Made by a program: the position numbers and the translations under genes. Shown one piece after another: positions 6,918 through 16,031 of a stretch of DNA of 44,515 bases. The stretch lies in NCBI GenBank assembly GCA_900550025.1, contig URQP01000005.1, positions 1 to 44,515 on the forward strand, read 5' to 3'. This DNA comes from an uncultured Porphyromonadaceae bacterium (lineage in GTDB: Bacteria > Bacteroidota > Bacteroidia > Bacteroidales > Muribaculaceae). How positions within the stretch are numbered: the stretch's first letter is position 1; each line of letters begins with the position of its first letter. Under the pieces are notes generated by a model. The model was not told the DNA's origin. It saw only the letters and a program-made list of their open reading frames with translations, and made no database searches.

Positions 6918-9668
6918 TTAGAATCTCACTCCTATGTTGGCAAATATCCTGACTCCTTGCGTATAATAGAAACGGCTCGGATATTTGTTGACATCGTAGT
7001 TGTTATAGTCGAAACGGCTCTGCTGGTAACCGCCCGTCTGGATATTTTTCTTGTTGAGAATATTGTTTACACTCAAATTGAAATTGAGCGACAGCTTGCG
7101 GTTCACATACCAAACCTTGCCGATGCTTGCGTTAAGCAGGAAGCAGTCGCGCAATTTCTCCTGCGCCGCGATTTCCCTTACTTTCGCTTCATAGGCATCC
7201 TTGCTTCCACCAACAAAAGCCAGCAGCTCCGGCATATATTCGTGGCGGATAGGCGACAAATCGATATAGGAATCATCCATCCAAGTGGCATTCACCTCGA
7301 AGAACCACATCTTAGGAGCATTGTAATTGATGGCAAGGTTGAGAGCAGTCTGCGGAGTGCCCGACACGTAGAAATTTTTCAGGTAAACGGTCTGTGTCGT
7401 ATCCGGCAAAACGCCGTTCTCGAAGCTTCGTGTGCCTTTCGGACGGTTCTTGTACTGGTAGCGCGAGAACGTACCTGCAAACGATACGGTAAGATCAGGC
7501 AGCACCTTCACGGCTATTCCCGCTTCCACGCCCTTATATGTCTTGTTCACGCCCGAAAGAACGTAGTTGGTATAAGTGGAGAAGTTGTCATCATAGAACG
7601 ACGAACGCTCCGTAGCGTCGTAGATATTCGTCCAGAATCCGGTAATCATACCACGCACGCGGTTGTAGTTGAACGAATAGCTCAGATCGGCCGAAACAAT
7701 GCGCTCGCTGTTGAGCTCGCTTGTCACATCATCCTTGATACGCGGTGCGATATACACATTGTCGGCAAGCGGGGCGCGCGTGCCGTAGGACACGTTCGCT
7801 ATGAAGAAATTGCGTCCGTCGAGCTTGTAGGTCGCACCGGCCTTGAGCATACCGTTATCGAAACGGTGCATAAGACCTTTTCCGTAAGAATTGAGCGGAG
7901 AACGTCCGTTGCGCATCTTACCGTCACGCTGGAATTGAGTATAGGAAACCTTCAGGCCATAGTTGATGTCCCAATGGTCGAGGTTTATCATATTCTGAAT
8001 CCAAGCGTTTGCAATGATTGAGTTTATGTCATAATTATAGCCGAACTTGTCGCCTACCCCTACCCTGCGGTTCGGATTGTTGAGGTCGTTCTGCAACATG
8101 TCTGGACGGTCAGGGAAATCGCGTTCCGCAAACTGGTCGGTATCCGTCCAGTAGTCACCTCCCAGCAAGTCGCGGATAGTCTTATAATAAGTAGCTTGCG
8201 TGAAATTCAACCCCACTCCGGCCTGCAACGTCATATAGTCGTTGATGCGGTGGTTGAGCGTAGAGTTGAAGAACACGTTTTTCTGATTGCTATGGCGGTT
8301 CTCAAGTATATAAGTAGAACCGCGGTAATTCTGTCCGTTCTGCTCGCAATACAATTTTGTCAGGTAGTTGGTACGGTAAAGGTTGTTCCAGTCTATCTGA
8401 CGCTGGCTCTCGTTGTTCTGCCATAAATCGGTATACAGGTCGAACATTTCCTGATTGTCCTTGTAGTACGACGGCAAGTAGCGGTAATAGTCAGGACGCG
8501 GGTCGGCTGCGTTATACCAGTTGAGAGCCGACGAAGAATACATTGAATAACGTATTGCGGCACCTGTATTAAGCGTTGTCCCCGACTTGGGTTCCCATAT
8601 CCAGTTGATTATGGCAGTAGGGTCGAACGATTCTACAATGCGCGCGGCGCGCTTCTTGCCGTCCTGCCATCCCCAGTTGGGGTTGTACATATATGAATCG
8701 GCAAGCTCGTAGACTTCCTCGTAAGTGGCAGAAGAAGAAGCACGTTGCGTAGGCGCGCCGTAGAGCGTCAGCCCGAGACTGTGGTTTTCGTTGAAAACCT
8801 TTTGCAACGACAAGAACAATCCGGCTGAATGATAGAACGTTCCTTCCGTTATTCCTTCCTTACTATAACGTCCGATGGCCGACAGCGTAAATGCCCAACC
8901 ATTGTCGCGCAGACCGGTCGAGTAGGTAATCATTCCGCGCGTGGTATATGCGCCATTCGTATAAGAAAGAGTCCCGCGGAATCCCGGAGCATAATCTTTC
9001 GCCATCGTGTTGATGTTGCTTGCTCCTCCGATTTCGCCTAAGGAGAATCCGGTAGCACTCAGCCCCAACCCCACAGAGCGGTTCTTGAACGCTTGGTTCA
9101 TGCCGCCGAGTGTGGAATAATTGAACCGTCCGCGCACCGCATCCGTAAAATGCACTCCGTTGATATACATTTGCGAATATTCCTGTTCGTATCCGCGCAG
9201 ACGGAAGCGCATCGTGCTGAAGTCATAGTTGGCAGCCGAATAAAATACGTTGTCGCTCGCTCCAGTAAGCATACCGATTGACTGGTCGTTGCCTTCCTCA
9301 TCCTCAATCTGGCTTTCATCGAGCAACAAGAAATCCTCATTTTCCATGAACGACCCTTCTTCCGGTTGGATTCTCACCTCCCCGAGATCGTCCACCACAT
9401 TTTCAATGATGTTCACTTCCATGACAAAGTCCTCATAGCCGTATGCCATTACGTGGAGCTTGTCTGTTCCCGGTGTCGCATCGGAAATCAGGAAGTCGCC
9501 GCTGGGTCCCGCAGAGACACTTTTCCCCTGATTGTCAAGGAGTATTGTCGCTCCGCCGATTGGCAACCCGTTACCGGCATCTACCACAACCCCTTGCAAT
9601 CCGGTGTGCTGTGCGGCAACCGGCACGACAGCAAGGGCAAGCAGCAGTAAAAACAGTTTTAATCTCAT
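6918..9668 (-). CDS. TonB-dependent outer-membrane receptor with N-terminal carboxypeptidase-regulatory-like domain
   Basis: The 916-residue protein has a clear signal peptide (MRLKLFLLLLALAVVPVAAQ). A CarboxypepD_reg-like beta-sandwich follows (about 23-90; LQGVVVDAGNGLPIGGATIL and GYEDFVMEV). Next come a plug region with MRFRLRGYEQEYSQMYING and INTMAKDYAPGFRGTLSYT, then a long alternating beta-barrel region rich in Tyr, Asn and Trp. It ends in IFANIGVRF, the terminal aromatic typical of outer-membrane barrels. It would import a ligand using TonB-ExbBD energy. No susD-like gene is adjacent, so it is not a standard SusCD pair. It sits 41 bases after the nuclease gene and before the lipoprotein gene on the same strand, suggesting one operon. 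The ligand is unknown; nucleic-acid breakdown products are an inference from the neighbour. Confidence 0.9.
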   Translation of the reverse strand: MRLKLFLLLLALAVVPVAAQHTGLQGVVVDAGNGLPIGGATILLDNQGKSVSAGPSGDFLISDATPGTDKLHVMAYGYEDFVMEVNIIENVVDDLGEVRIQPEEGSFMENEDFLLLDESQIEDEEGNDQSIGMLTGASDNVFYSAANYDFSTMRFRLRGYEQEYSQMYINGVHFTDAVRGRFNYSTLGGMNQAFKNRSVGLGLSATGFSLGEIGGASNINTMAKDYAPGFRGTLSYTNGAYTTRGMITYSTGLRDNGWAFTLSAIGRYSKEGITEGTFYHSAGLFLSLQKVFNENHSLGLTLYGAPTQRASSSATYEEVYELADSYMYNPNWGWQDGKKRAARIVESFDPTAIINWIWEPKSGTTLNTGAAIRYSMYSSSALNWYNAADPRPDYYRYLPSYYKDNQEMFDLYTDLWQNNESQRQIDWNNLYRTNYLTKLYCEQNGQNYRGSTYILENRHSNQKNVFFNSTLNHRINDYMTLQAGVGLNFTQATYYKTIRDLLGGDYWTDTDQFAERDFPDRPDMLQNDLNNPNRRVGVGDKFGYNYDINSIIANAWIQNMINLDHWDINYGLKVSYTQFQRDGKMRNGRSPLNSYGKGLMHRFDNGMLKAGATYKLDGRNFFIANVSYGTRAPLADNVYIAPRIKDDVTSELNSERIVSADLSYSFNYNRVRGMITGFWTNIYDATERSSFYDDNFSTYTNYVLSGVNKTYKGVEAGIAVKVLPDLTVSFAGTFSRYQYKNRPKGTRSFENGVLPDTTQTVYLKNFYVSGTPQTALNLAINYNAPKMWFFEVNATWMDDSYIDLSPIRHEYMPELLAFVGGSKDAYEAKVREIAAQEKLRDCFLLNASIGKVWYVNRKLSLNFNLSVNNILNKKNIQTGGYQQSRFDYNNYDVNKYPSRFYYTQGVRIFANIGVRF

Positions 9669-9709
9669 AAATACTGACAGTTAATTAATAAAATTCTATT
9701 ATTTATTTC

Positions 9710-10744
9710 TTAGACGTTTTCGCCTCTCGTACAAGGAATATCTGTGTAGGGAAATCCGTCAAGATATATTCCGGAAGAGAACGTGCGCAACGGATAACCC
9801 TGACGGTCGCCCGACTCTGTCTTCATCCCCGGAATATCATTGTGGACCTTGCATTTCAGATACTTCAACGTATTACGGTCTTTCCCGACAAGATTTGAAT
9901 TGACAAGAATCTGGTCGAACAAATTCCATTGCCCGCGGTAGGCAAGAGAGCCGATGCCCTTGTCAAGGACACTCCACCACGGATTGAACCAACCTCCCTG
10001 CTTCACGTCTTTCTGGTCCTTTACAGCCCCTATCACCTCCGCGCAGCTTTCATTGAACGGGTCGTCGTTGAGGTCACCCATAATAATCACCCCTTGGTTC
10101 GGGTCAACCCTCAATACAGAGTCGGCTATATGTTTCGCAAGTTTTGCCGCCGCGACACGCAAATAACGCGAAGAGGCCTCCCCTCCCGTCCTCGACGGCC
10201 AGTGCCCTATGATGATGCTCACCTTCTCACCTCCGAGCAGCCCGGTGACACAAGTCTGGTCGCGCGTACGGAAATCGGGATTGTCCGGAAGATAAAGCAG
10301 GTGGTGCGTAACATTCAATACACTGAACAAACGCGGATTATATATGAATCCAACATCTATTCCACGACGATCCGGCGAGTCGTGGTGGATTATGCGGTAA
10401 TTCATCGAACGTATCTGCTCGTCTTTCACCAAATCCTCTACCACCGAGCGGTTCTCCACCTCGGAGATGCCGATTATCGCCGGGCCTTTAGGTGTGATGT
10501 CTGTCTTGAGATTACTTATGGCATATGCCATATTGTGAATCTTGTTCCAATACTTCTTGCCAGTCCAGTTACGCGAGCCTTGTGGCGAGAACTCAAGGTC
10601 ATAACTGCCGTTGTTGTTGATGGTGTCGAACAAATTCTCAAGGTTGTAGAACGCCACGCCGAACACCTGATAACGTTTCCCTTGCGCAAAAAGCACCGGG
10701 ACAATCAAGGCGACAACCAGTGTCAGTGATAGGATACGTCTCAT
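9710..10744 (-). CDS. Secreted endonuclease/exonuclease/phosphatase family protein
   Basis: The 344-residue protein has a signal peptide (MRRILSLTLVVALIVPVLFAQ), so it acts outside the cytoplasm. The EEP (DNase I/exonuclease III-like) fold is recognised by FYNLENLFD (Asn34), GISEVENR (metal-binding Glu95), DRRGIDVGFIY, IIIGHWPSRTGG (His181) and VIIMGDLNDDP (Asp224, Asn226). Family members hydrolyse phosphodiester bonds in nucleic acids or phosphomonoesters and sphingolipids; the sequence alone does not decide which. This is the first gene of a minus-strand set with a TonB-dependent receptor and a surface lipoprotein, which suggests a scavenging role (inference). A TAnnTTTG promoter element lies 25 bases upstream. 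Confidence 0.88.
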   Translation of the reverse strand: MRRILSLTLVVALIVPVLFAQGKRYQVFGVAFYNLENLFDTINNNGSYDLEFSPQGSRNWTGKKYWNKIHNMAYAISNLKTDITPKGPAIIGISEVENRSVVEDLVKDEQIRSMNYRIIHHDSPDRRGIDVGFIYNPRLFSVLNVTHHLLYLPDNPDFRTRDQTCVTGLLGGEKVSIIIGHWPSRTGGEASSRYLRVAAAKLAKHIADSVLRVDPNQGVIIMGDLNDDPFNESCAEVIGAVKDQKDVKQGGWFNPWWSVLDKGIGSLAYRGQWNLFDQILVNSNLVGKDRNTLKYLKCKVHNDIPGMKTESGDRQGYPLRTFSSGIYLDGFPYTDIPCTRGENV

Positions 10745-10768
10745 ATTTTTGCAGTTTTAATTCCGTTG

Positions 10769-10776
10769 CAAAGTTA
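10769..10776 (-). promoter_or_regulatory. -7 element (TAACTTTG) upstream of the nuclease-receptor-lipoprotein operon
   Basis: On the minus strand TAACTTTG matches TAnnTTTG, 24 bases before the nuclease start codon. A TTTG lies 16 bases further upstream, shorter than the usual 19-21 base spacing, so the -33 part is uncertain. Confidence 0.55.
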
Positions 10777-10911
10777 GCAAAAATGGGAACTTCAAAAATA
10801 ACAAAAATTTATCAATCCACATAGAAATTATATTTTTAACTTTTATGAAAAACGTTTTTTTACACTTCCTTGTCCTCCGCCGGGCAAACCAAGCCTTTCA
10901 AGAACCACAAC

Positions 10912-10929
10912 TGTTTGCATTTGCAAACA
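10912..10929. repeat. Perfect 18-bp palindrome, possible operator
   Basis: TGTTTGCA, spacer TT, TGCAAACA forms an 8-2-8 inverted repeat, a size and symmetry that suit a dimeric repressor site. It lies between the divergent promoters, about 140 bases from the nuclease promoter element and 140 from the rsmH-side element. No T-run follows, so it is not a terminator. The bound protein is unknown. Confidence 0.4.
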
Positions 10930-11069
10930 CGGACGGCAAGCCGCGCAAGCCACATCTTTCCATGCCACAACATATTGCGTCTCAACGTTTTGCCAACATT
11001 GTTAATAACTTTTTGTCCCATATAATAAAAATGTTCCAGTTTAATTATGAGAATTATGCAAAAAATATC

Positions 11070-11077
11070 TATCTTTA
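11070..11077 (+). promoter_or_regulatory. Weak candidate -7 element for the dcw operon
   Basis: TATCTTTA differs from TAnnTTTG only in the last base and lies 46 bases before the rsmH ATG. No matching -33 TTTG was seen at the right distance. It is the best candidate in the gap but weak. Confidence 0.3.
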
Positions 11078-11123
11078 CAACGTTGTTTCTATGAGCTTGT
11101 ACACAGCATTTTAAGCCCTGATT

Positions 11124-12056
11124 ATGGAAGAAAATACGACATACCACATACCGGCCTTGTTGGACGAGACCATCAACGGACTTGCGATAAAGCCCGACGG
11201 AGTTTATGTGGATGCCACATTCGGAGGCGGAGGGCACTCAAGAGCCATCGTCGGGAAACTTGGCGAAAACGGAAAACTTTTCGGCTTCGACCAAGATATG
11301 GACGCTTACGGAAACCGCATCGACGACAAGCGCTTCACATTCGTGCACGGCAATTTCCGCTTCATCAAAAATTTCCTCCGCTACTATGGAGAGGCAAGTG
11401 TCGACGGCATTCTTGCCGACCTCGGCGTGTCGTTCCACCATTTCGACGACAGCAGCCGCGGCTTTTCATTCCGGTTCGGCGAAGGCGTTCTTGACATGAG
11501 AATGAACCGTGACAACAGCACGGATGCCAAGAAAGTAATAAACACCTACGGTCCGGACGAGCTAATACGCATATTCAAGCTCTACGGCGATTTGAAAAAT
11601 GCGAAAAAAATAACCGACAGAATCGTCAAAAGACGCGCCGAGAAAGAAATCGTCACCACGGGAGACCTTTTAGACACCGTGCGCCCTATCGTCAATCCAA
11701 AACAAGAAAAGAAAGAATTGGCGCAAATTTTCCAAGCACTGCGCATGGAAGTCAACCGGGAAGTAGACGCATTAGCGGAATTTCTTGCGCAGACCACGCA
11801 GTTACTGAAACCGGGCGGACGGCTTGCGGTCATAACCTACCACAGCGTAGAAGACCGGATGGTGAAAAATTTCATACGCAGCGGAAACATCGAAGGGAAG
11901 ACAGAAACCGACTTTTTCGGAAGGACGCAATCGCCGCTGAGAGCTGTCAACAACAAGGTAATCGTCCCCTCAGACGAAGAGGTGGAACGCAATCCGCGCT
12001 CAAGAAGCGCAAAATTGAGAATAGCAGAAAGGATAAAGACTGATGGCGAAAACTAA
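11124..12056 (+). CDS. rsmH: 16S rRNA (cytosine(1402)-N(4))-methyltransferase RsmH
   Basis: The 310-residue SAM-dependent methyltransferase modifies N4 of C1402 in 16S rRNA, in the decoding centre. Visible motifs are the SAM-binding VDATFGGGGHSRAI (GGGGH at 35-38 region) and acidic FDQD (55-58), ADLGVSFHHFDDSSRGFSF, the LDMRMNR segment, FQALRMEVN, and YHSVEDRMVKNFI near the C-terminus. Length matches the family (about 300-315). It is the first gene of the dcw cluster (older name mraW), and its 3' end overlaps the next gene by 14 bases, so the two are translationally linked. The long gap and weak promoter upstream mark the start of the operon. Confidence 0.96.
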   Translation: MEENTTYHIPALLDETINGLAIKPDGVYVDATFGGGGHSRAIVGKLGENGKLFGFDQDMDAYGNRIDDKRFTFVHGNFRFIKNFLRYYGEASVDGILADLGVSFHHFDDSSRGFSFRFGEGVLDMRMNRDNSTDAKKVINTYGPDELIRIFKLYGDLKNAKKITDRIVKRRAEKEIVTTGDLLDTVRPIVNPKQEKKELAQIFQALRMEVNREVDALAEFLAQTTQLLKPGGRLAVITYHSVEDRMVKNFIRSGNIEGKTETDFFGRTQSPLRAVNNKVIVPSDEEVERNPRSRSAKLRIAERIKTDGEN

Positions 12057-12381
12057 GAAACATACTATAAAGGGATTTTTCCGCGGCGAATGGTTCACAC
12101 TGTCCACTTACAAAAAGCACATAATGGAAGTTGTGGTGGTTGTAACCATCATTCTTGTGTATATAACATTCAAATTCGACGTCCAAATGAAACTGCGCGA
12201 AATCATCGAGCTGCGCAAAGAACTGACAAACGTGCGCGCCAATATGATAAACGTGTCGTCGGAATACAACAGCCGCACCAGAGAGATGGAAATGCAACAA
12301 CTTGCCGACACAATGAAACTCAACCTCAAAGTGCCGGAACAACCGCCCTACAACCTCGACCGCATAAACGACAACAACTGA
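12043..12381 (+). CDS. ftsL: FtsL-like small divisome membrane protein
   Basis: The 112-residue protein has a basic cytoplasmic N-terminus, one membrane segment at about 28-47 (MEVVVVVTIILVYITF), then a helical stretch with coiled-coil character (LREIIELRKELTNVRANMIN) facing the periplasm. This is the topology and size of Bacteroidota FtsL-like proteins (FtsL/DivIC type), which link FtsQ to FtsW/FtsI. Identification rests on topology and on position between rsmH and ftsI, since FtsL sequences diverge strongly. ATG 12043 overlaps the rsmH stop. The ftsI start codon follows one base after the stop. Confidence 0.82.
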   Translation: MAKTKKHTIKGFFRGEWFTLSTYKKHIMEVVVVVTIILVYITFKFDVQMKLREIIELRKELTNVRANMINVSSEYNSRTREMEMQQLADTMKLNLKVPEQPPYNLDRINDNN

Positions 12382-12382
12382 T

Positions 12383-14530
12383 ATGACCGGAAGCAAAAAA
12401 AACATAATCAACAGATACAAATTCATACTGCTGCTGATATTCCTGTTCGCAGCCATGATTGCCGGAAAGCTGTTCAAGACCACAGTGGTGGACGCCGCAG
12501 CATGGAACGACCTTGCAGAAAAATCACTGCGCGACTCAGTGGTAATCTATCCGCAACGCGGGAACATACTTGCTGCCGACGGCTCGCTGCTCGCCGCCAA
12601 CGTGATGATTTACGACCTGCGCATCGATTTCGGGGCAAGCCCTTTCCGTGCCGACACGCTGAAAAAATATGTCCGTCCGCTTTGCGACAGCATCCATAGC
12701 GCAATCGACCGTTCCGTCGACCCCGGCAAGATGAGCAAGGACATCCTCGCGCAGCTTGAGAAATATGAACAGGCAAAAGAAAGATACAACAAAGCCGTAA
12801 AGGAAAAGAAGCCTGATCTTGTAAAAAAAGAGCTACGCAAAGAGATGAACCGCGCGAGAAAAGTGACACTGCTCACAAAACGTCCTGCCATAGATATGGA
12901 ACGGCTGCTGTCATTCAAATTTTTCCGCACCAAAGGAGGGAGGGGCACTCTCGACCGCGACGGAAAGAACAAACGGCTCAAGCCGTTCGGAACAATGGCG
13001 GCACAAAGCATTGGAGCAGTGGCCGAAAAAGAGCTGGACAACGGCACCGTAGTAGTGCACGGAGTCACCGGTCTCGAACGCTCGCTCGACTCCCTTCTTT
13101 TCGGCACGCCCGGATTGGGCGGGAGCATACAGCTCACCAACGGCATACGCACTTGGGCGGAAATAGAACCGCAGCGAGGATACGACATCGTTACAACCAT
13201 CGACATACGCATACAGGACATTCTCGAAACCGAACTGCGCAAGAAATGCGCGGAAACAAAAGCCGAATGGGGCACGGCCGTGCTGATGGATGTAGAGACT
13301 GGAGAAATAAAAGCCATTTCCAACCTGCGCCGCGACAATGCCGACAGCACCTACCACGAAGGCCTCAATTATGCGCTTATGGGATTCGAGCCCGGTTCGG
13401 TGATGAAACCGATTTCAATGATGATAGCCCTCGAGGACAAATTGGCAAGGTTCAATGAGAAGATTCCTACCGGTAAAAGTTTTCCTTACGCCGGAGGAAG
13501 ACCTATAAGCGACTCACACGCATACAATTCGCTTACACCGGCGGAAATAATAGAAGTCTCCAGCAACATCGGCATGGCGAAAATCACGTTGCGCGGATTC
13601 GAGAAAGAACCGTGGACATTCCGCGAACGGCTTGCGGAAATCGGGATGTTCGACCCTATGAACCTCGGAATATACGGCGAGCGCATACCTGTAATACCAA
13701 AACTCGGCAACAAGAACTGGGACAGAATCAGCCTGTCAAGAATATGCTACGGCTACTCCACACGCATCCCGCCGATTTACACGCTTATGTTCTACAACGC
13801 ATTTGCCAACGGAGGAAAATTAGTGCGCCCGCGGATAGTGAAGGAATTGTGGAAAAACGACGTATGCGACACCGTGTTCCCTGTATCCTACGTACGCGAA
13901 CGCATCTGTAGCCCGGAAACAGCCAAGGAGATATGCGGCATGCTCAAATCAGTAGTATGGGGCGACCACGGCACGGCGCGCGCGCTGCGCAACAATTTCG
14001 TGTCGATTTCCGGAAAGACAGGCACGGCCTACGACATTGTCGACGGAAAATATTCCAATAAAAAACGCCTTGCCTTCTGCGGGTTCTTCCCGTCGGACAA
14101 GCCTAAATACTCCTGCGTGGTACTAATGTCGCACGCAAACAAAGGAGCGGCATACTCCAGCGGAATGGTGCTGATGAACACCGCCCTGAAGATGTACGCG
14201 CGAGGGATGCTCGGAAACGTGTCCGACTACCGCAAAGAGTCGGACAACGACAATACCCCGGCCACACTATACGCCGCTTCGGGAAGCTCGACAGAGAGCC
14301 TGAAACAAGGCATAGGCCTGCAAAGCGTAAGGAAAATGCAATCCCGCAAAACAGACAGCGGAGTGCCGTCGGTGCTTGGCATGGGGCTGCGCGAAGCTGT
14401 AATGACTCTTGAAAAAGCGGGAATCAACGTAGACAGCCTCCAAGGAAACGGCTATGTATACTCCCAAAGCCTGCCACCCGGCACCAAATATAAGAAAGGA
14501 ACAAAAATATCACTGAAATTAAAAGACTGA
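12383..14530 (+). CDS. ftsI: Division-specific penicillin-binding protein (FtsI/PBP3-type) with PASTA domain
   Basis: This is a septal peptidoglycan transpeptidase of 715 residues. An N-terminal membrane anchor (about 9-28; YKFILLLIFLFAAMIAG) is followed by a PBP dimerisation region (YPQRGNILAADGSLLA). The transpeptidase domain has SxxK (Ser339-Val-Met-Lys342, in GFEPGSVMKP), SxN (Ser393-Ser-Asn395) and KTG (Lys545-Thr-Gly547). A C-terminal PASTA-like domain (about 655-715: VPSVLGMGLREAVMTLEKAG ... SLPPGTKYKKGTKISLKL) is usual for Bacteroidota FtsI. Active-site Ser339 would cross-link stem peptides at the septum, with FtsW supplying glycan chains. It sits tightly between ftsL and murE. Beta-lactam binding is expected from the family. 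Confidence 0.95.
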   Translation: MTGSKKNIINRYKFILLLIFLFAAMIAGKLFKTTVVDAAAWNDLAEKSLRDSVVIYPQRGNILAADGSLLAANVMIYDLRIDFGASPFRADTLKKYVRPLCDSIHSAIDRSVDPGKMSKDILAQLEKYEQAKERYNKAVKEKKPDLVKKELRKEMNRARKVTLLTKRPAIDMERLLSFKFFRTKGGRGTLDRDGKNKRLKPFGTMAAQSIGAVAEKELDNGTVVVHGVTGLERSLDSLLFGTPGLGGSIQLTNGIRTWAEIEPQRGYDIVTTIDIRIQDILETELRKKCAETKAEWGTAVLMDVETGEIKAISNLRRDNADSTYHEGLNYALMGFEPGSVMKPISMMIALEDKLARFNEKIPTGKSFPYAGGRPISDSHAYNSLTPAEIIEVSSNIGMAKITLRGFEKEPWTFRERLAEIGMFDPMNLGIYGERIPVIPKLGNKNWDRISLSRICYGYSTRIPPIYTLMFYNAFANGGKLVRPRIVKELWKNDVCDTVFPVSYVRERICSPETAKEICGMLKSVVWGDHGTARALRNNFVSISGKTGTAYDIVDGKYSNKKRLAFCGFFPSDKPKYSCVVLMSHANKGAAYSSGMVLMNTALKMYARGMLGNVSDYRKESDNDNTPATLYAASGSSTESLKQGIGLQSVRKMQSRKTDSGVPSVLGMGLREAVMTLEKAGINVDSLQGNGYVYSQSLPPGTKYKKGTKISLKLKD

Positions 14531-14536
14531 CAATAT

Positions 14537-16015
14537 ATGGAAAAGAACCTCGCACAACTATTGACGGCAATAAAGCCAGTAAAAATAATAGGCCCGACCG
14601 ACAAGACAATAACAGGAGTAGAAAGCGACTCACGCAAAGTGGCCGAAGGCTCGCTGTTCATCGCAGTGCCCGGTGTAACCACCGACGGACACAAATTCAT
14701 ACCGGAAGTAATAGCCGCCGGAGCTTCCGCCGTAGTATGCGAGAAGCTGCCCGAAACACTGTCGGACAATGTGACATACATACAAGTCGAACACAGCGCG
14801 TCGGCGTTAGGCTTCCTTGCATCCGAATGGTTCGGCAATCCGTCGAAGACGCTGAAAGTGGTAGGCGTGACCGGGACAAACGGAAAGACGACAACTGCCA
14901 CCCTGCTTTATGAGCTGACGCGCATGATGGGCTACCGCACAGGTCTCATCTCGACAGTGTGCAACTACATAGACTCGCAACCGGTACCGGCAACCCAGAC
15001 CACCCCCGACCAAATCACCATCAACAGGCTGATGCGCGATATGGTGGAGGCTGGATGCAAATATGCGTTTATGGAAGTAAGCTCGCACGCCGCCGACCAA
15101 TGCCGCATCGACGGACTGCATTTCACCGGAGCGATATTCACCAACCTCACACGCGACCATCTCGACTACCACAAGACTGTCGACGCATATCTCAAAGCGA
15201 AAAAACGGTTTTTCGACATTCTTCCGGCCGACGCTTTCGCTTTAGTCAACGCCGACGACAAGGCAGGGACAGTGATGCTGCAAAACACCGCCGCGTCGAA
15301 ACACACATACTCGCTACGGACAGATGCCGATTTCCGCTGTAAAATAATAGAAAGCCGCCTCGACGGCACTTTGCTTGAAATCGACAAGCACCAAGTGGAG
15401 ACTATGTTCACCGGACGGTTCAACGCCTACAACCTGCTCGCCGTCTATGGAGCGGCACGCCTGTTAGGCCTTGACGAGGAAGAGACGCTTGTGGACATGA
15501 GCCGCCTCGTACCGGTAGCAGGACGTTTCCAGACATTCCACTCCCCTAAAGGATATACGGCTGTCGTAGACTATGCGCATACTCCCGACGCTCTGGTAAA
15601 TGTGCTCAATTCAATCCGCGAGGTAATCGGCCACAACGGAAAAATAATAACAGTAGTAGGCGCAGGCGGAAACCGCGACCGCGGAAAACGGCCCATAATG
15701 GCGAAAGAAGCCTGCCGGCTAAGCGACAAACTGATTCTCACTTCCGACAATCCACGGTTCGAAGACCCGAACGAAATATTGCAGGACATGGTTGCCGGGC
15801 TTGACGCACAACAACGCGCCAACACGCTGAGGATAGCCGACCGCCGCGAGGCCATACGCACCGCGGCACAATTCGCACAAAATGGCGACGTGGTTCTTGT
15901 AGCCGGGAAAGGTCACGAAAATTATCAGGAAATCTGCGGTGTAAAGCACCATTTCGACGACCGTGAGGTGGTACAGGACATATTCAAGGAAGAACAACGT
16001 GTAATCAAACGATAG
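14537..16015 (+). CDS. murE: UDP-N-acetylmuramoyl-L-alanyl-D-glutamate--2,6-diaminopimelate ligase
   Basis: This 492-residue cytoplasmic Mur ligase adds the third stem-peptide residue. The ATP-binding loop is GTNGKT (113-118, Lys117). Central-domain MEVSSHA and the C-terminal [11 protein letters not shown] and [12 protein letters not shown] segments are typical of MurE. The substrate-specificity motif DNPR (Asp404-Arg407) is the form that selects meso-diaminopimelate rather than lysine, consistent with Gram-negative peptidoglycan and with dapB in this window (36694-37413). It begins 6 bases after ftsI and ends 16 bases before mraY, within the dcw operon. Confidence 0.96.
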   Translation: MEKNLAQLLTAIKPVKIIGPTDKTITGVESDSRKVAEGSLFIAVPGVTTDGHKFIPEVIAAGASAVVCEKLPETLSDNVTYIQVEHSASALGFLASEWFGNPSKTLKVVGVTGTNGKTTTATLLYELTRMMGYRTGLISTVCNYIDSQPVPATQTTPDQITINRLMRDMVEAGCKYAFMEVSSHAADQCRIDGLHFTGAIFTNLTRDHLDYHKTVDAYLKAKKRFFDILPADAFALVNADDKAGTVMLQNTAASKHTYSLRTDADFRCKIIESRLDGTLLEIDKHQVETMFTGRFNAYNLLAVYGAARLLGLDEEETLVDMSRLVPVAGRFQTFHSPKGYTAVVDYAHTPDALVNVLNSIREVIGHNGKIITVVGAGGNRDRGKRPIMAKEACRLSDKLILTSDNPRFEDPNEILQDMVAGLDAQQRANTLRIADRREAIRTAAQFAQNGDVVLVAGKGHENYQEICGVKHHFDDREVVQDIFKEEQRVIKR

Positions 16016-16031
16016 ACAACCGACTGACACA

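Larger units (their letters stand above)
10777..11123. other. Intergenic region between divergent nuclease operon and dcw cluster
   Basis: The 379-base gap between the divergent genes (10745-11123) contains no convincing gene. It holds the minus-strand promoter at its left edge, a perfect palindrome at 10912-10929, and a weak plus-strand -7-like element at 11070. An open frame of 89 codons from 10845 has no recognisable features and I do not call it. No mraZ is present here, although mraZ commonly precedes rsmH in bacteria. Confidence 0.6.

Noticed and set aside
6897..8021. Long plus-strand open frame of 374 codons opposite the TonB-dependent receptor gene
   Set aside because: It is antisense to a receptor with clear signal peptide and barrel features, and has no recognisable motifs of its own.
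9929..10729. Plus-strand open frame of 266 codons opposite the nuclease-fold gene
   Set aside because: It is antisense to an EEP enzyme with intact catalytic motifs and shows no domain of its own.
10845..11114. Open frame of 89 codons in the gap before rsmH (plus strand), and a 125-codon frame on the opposite strand
   Set aside because: Neither shows a recognisable domain or signal, the two frames overlap each other, and the region better fits a regulatory intergenic space. Neither resembles mraZ.
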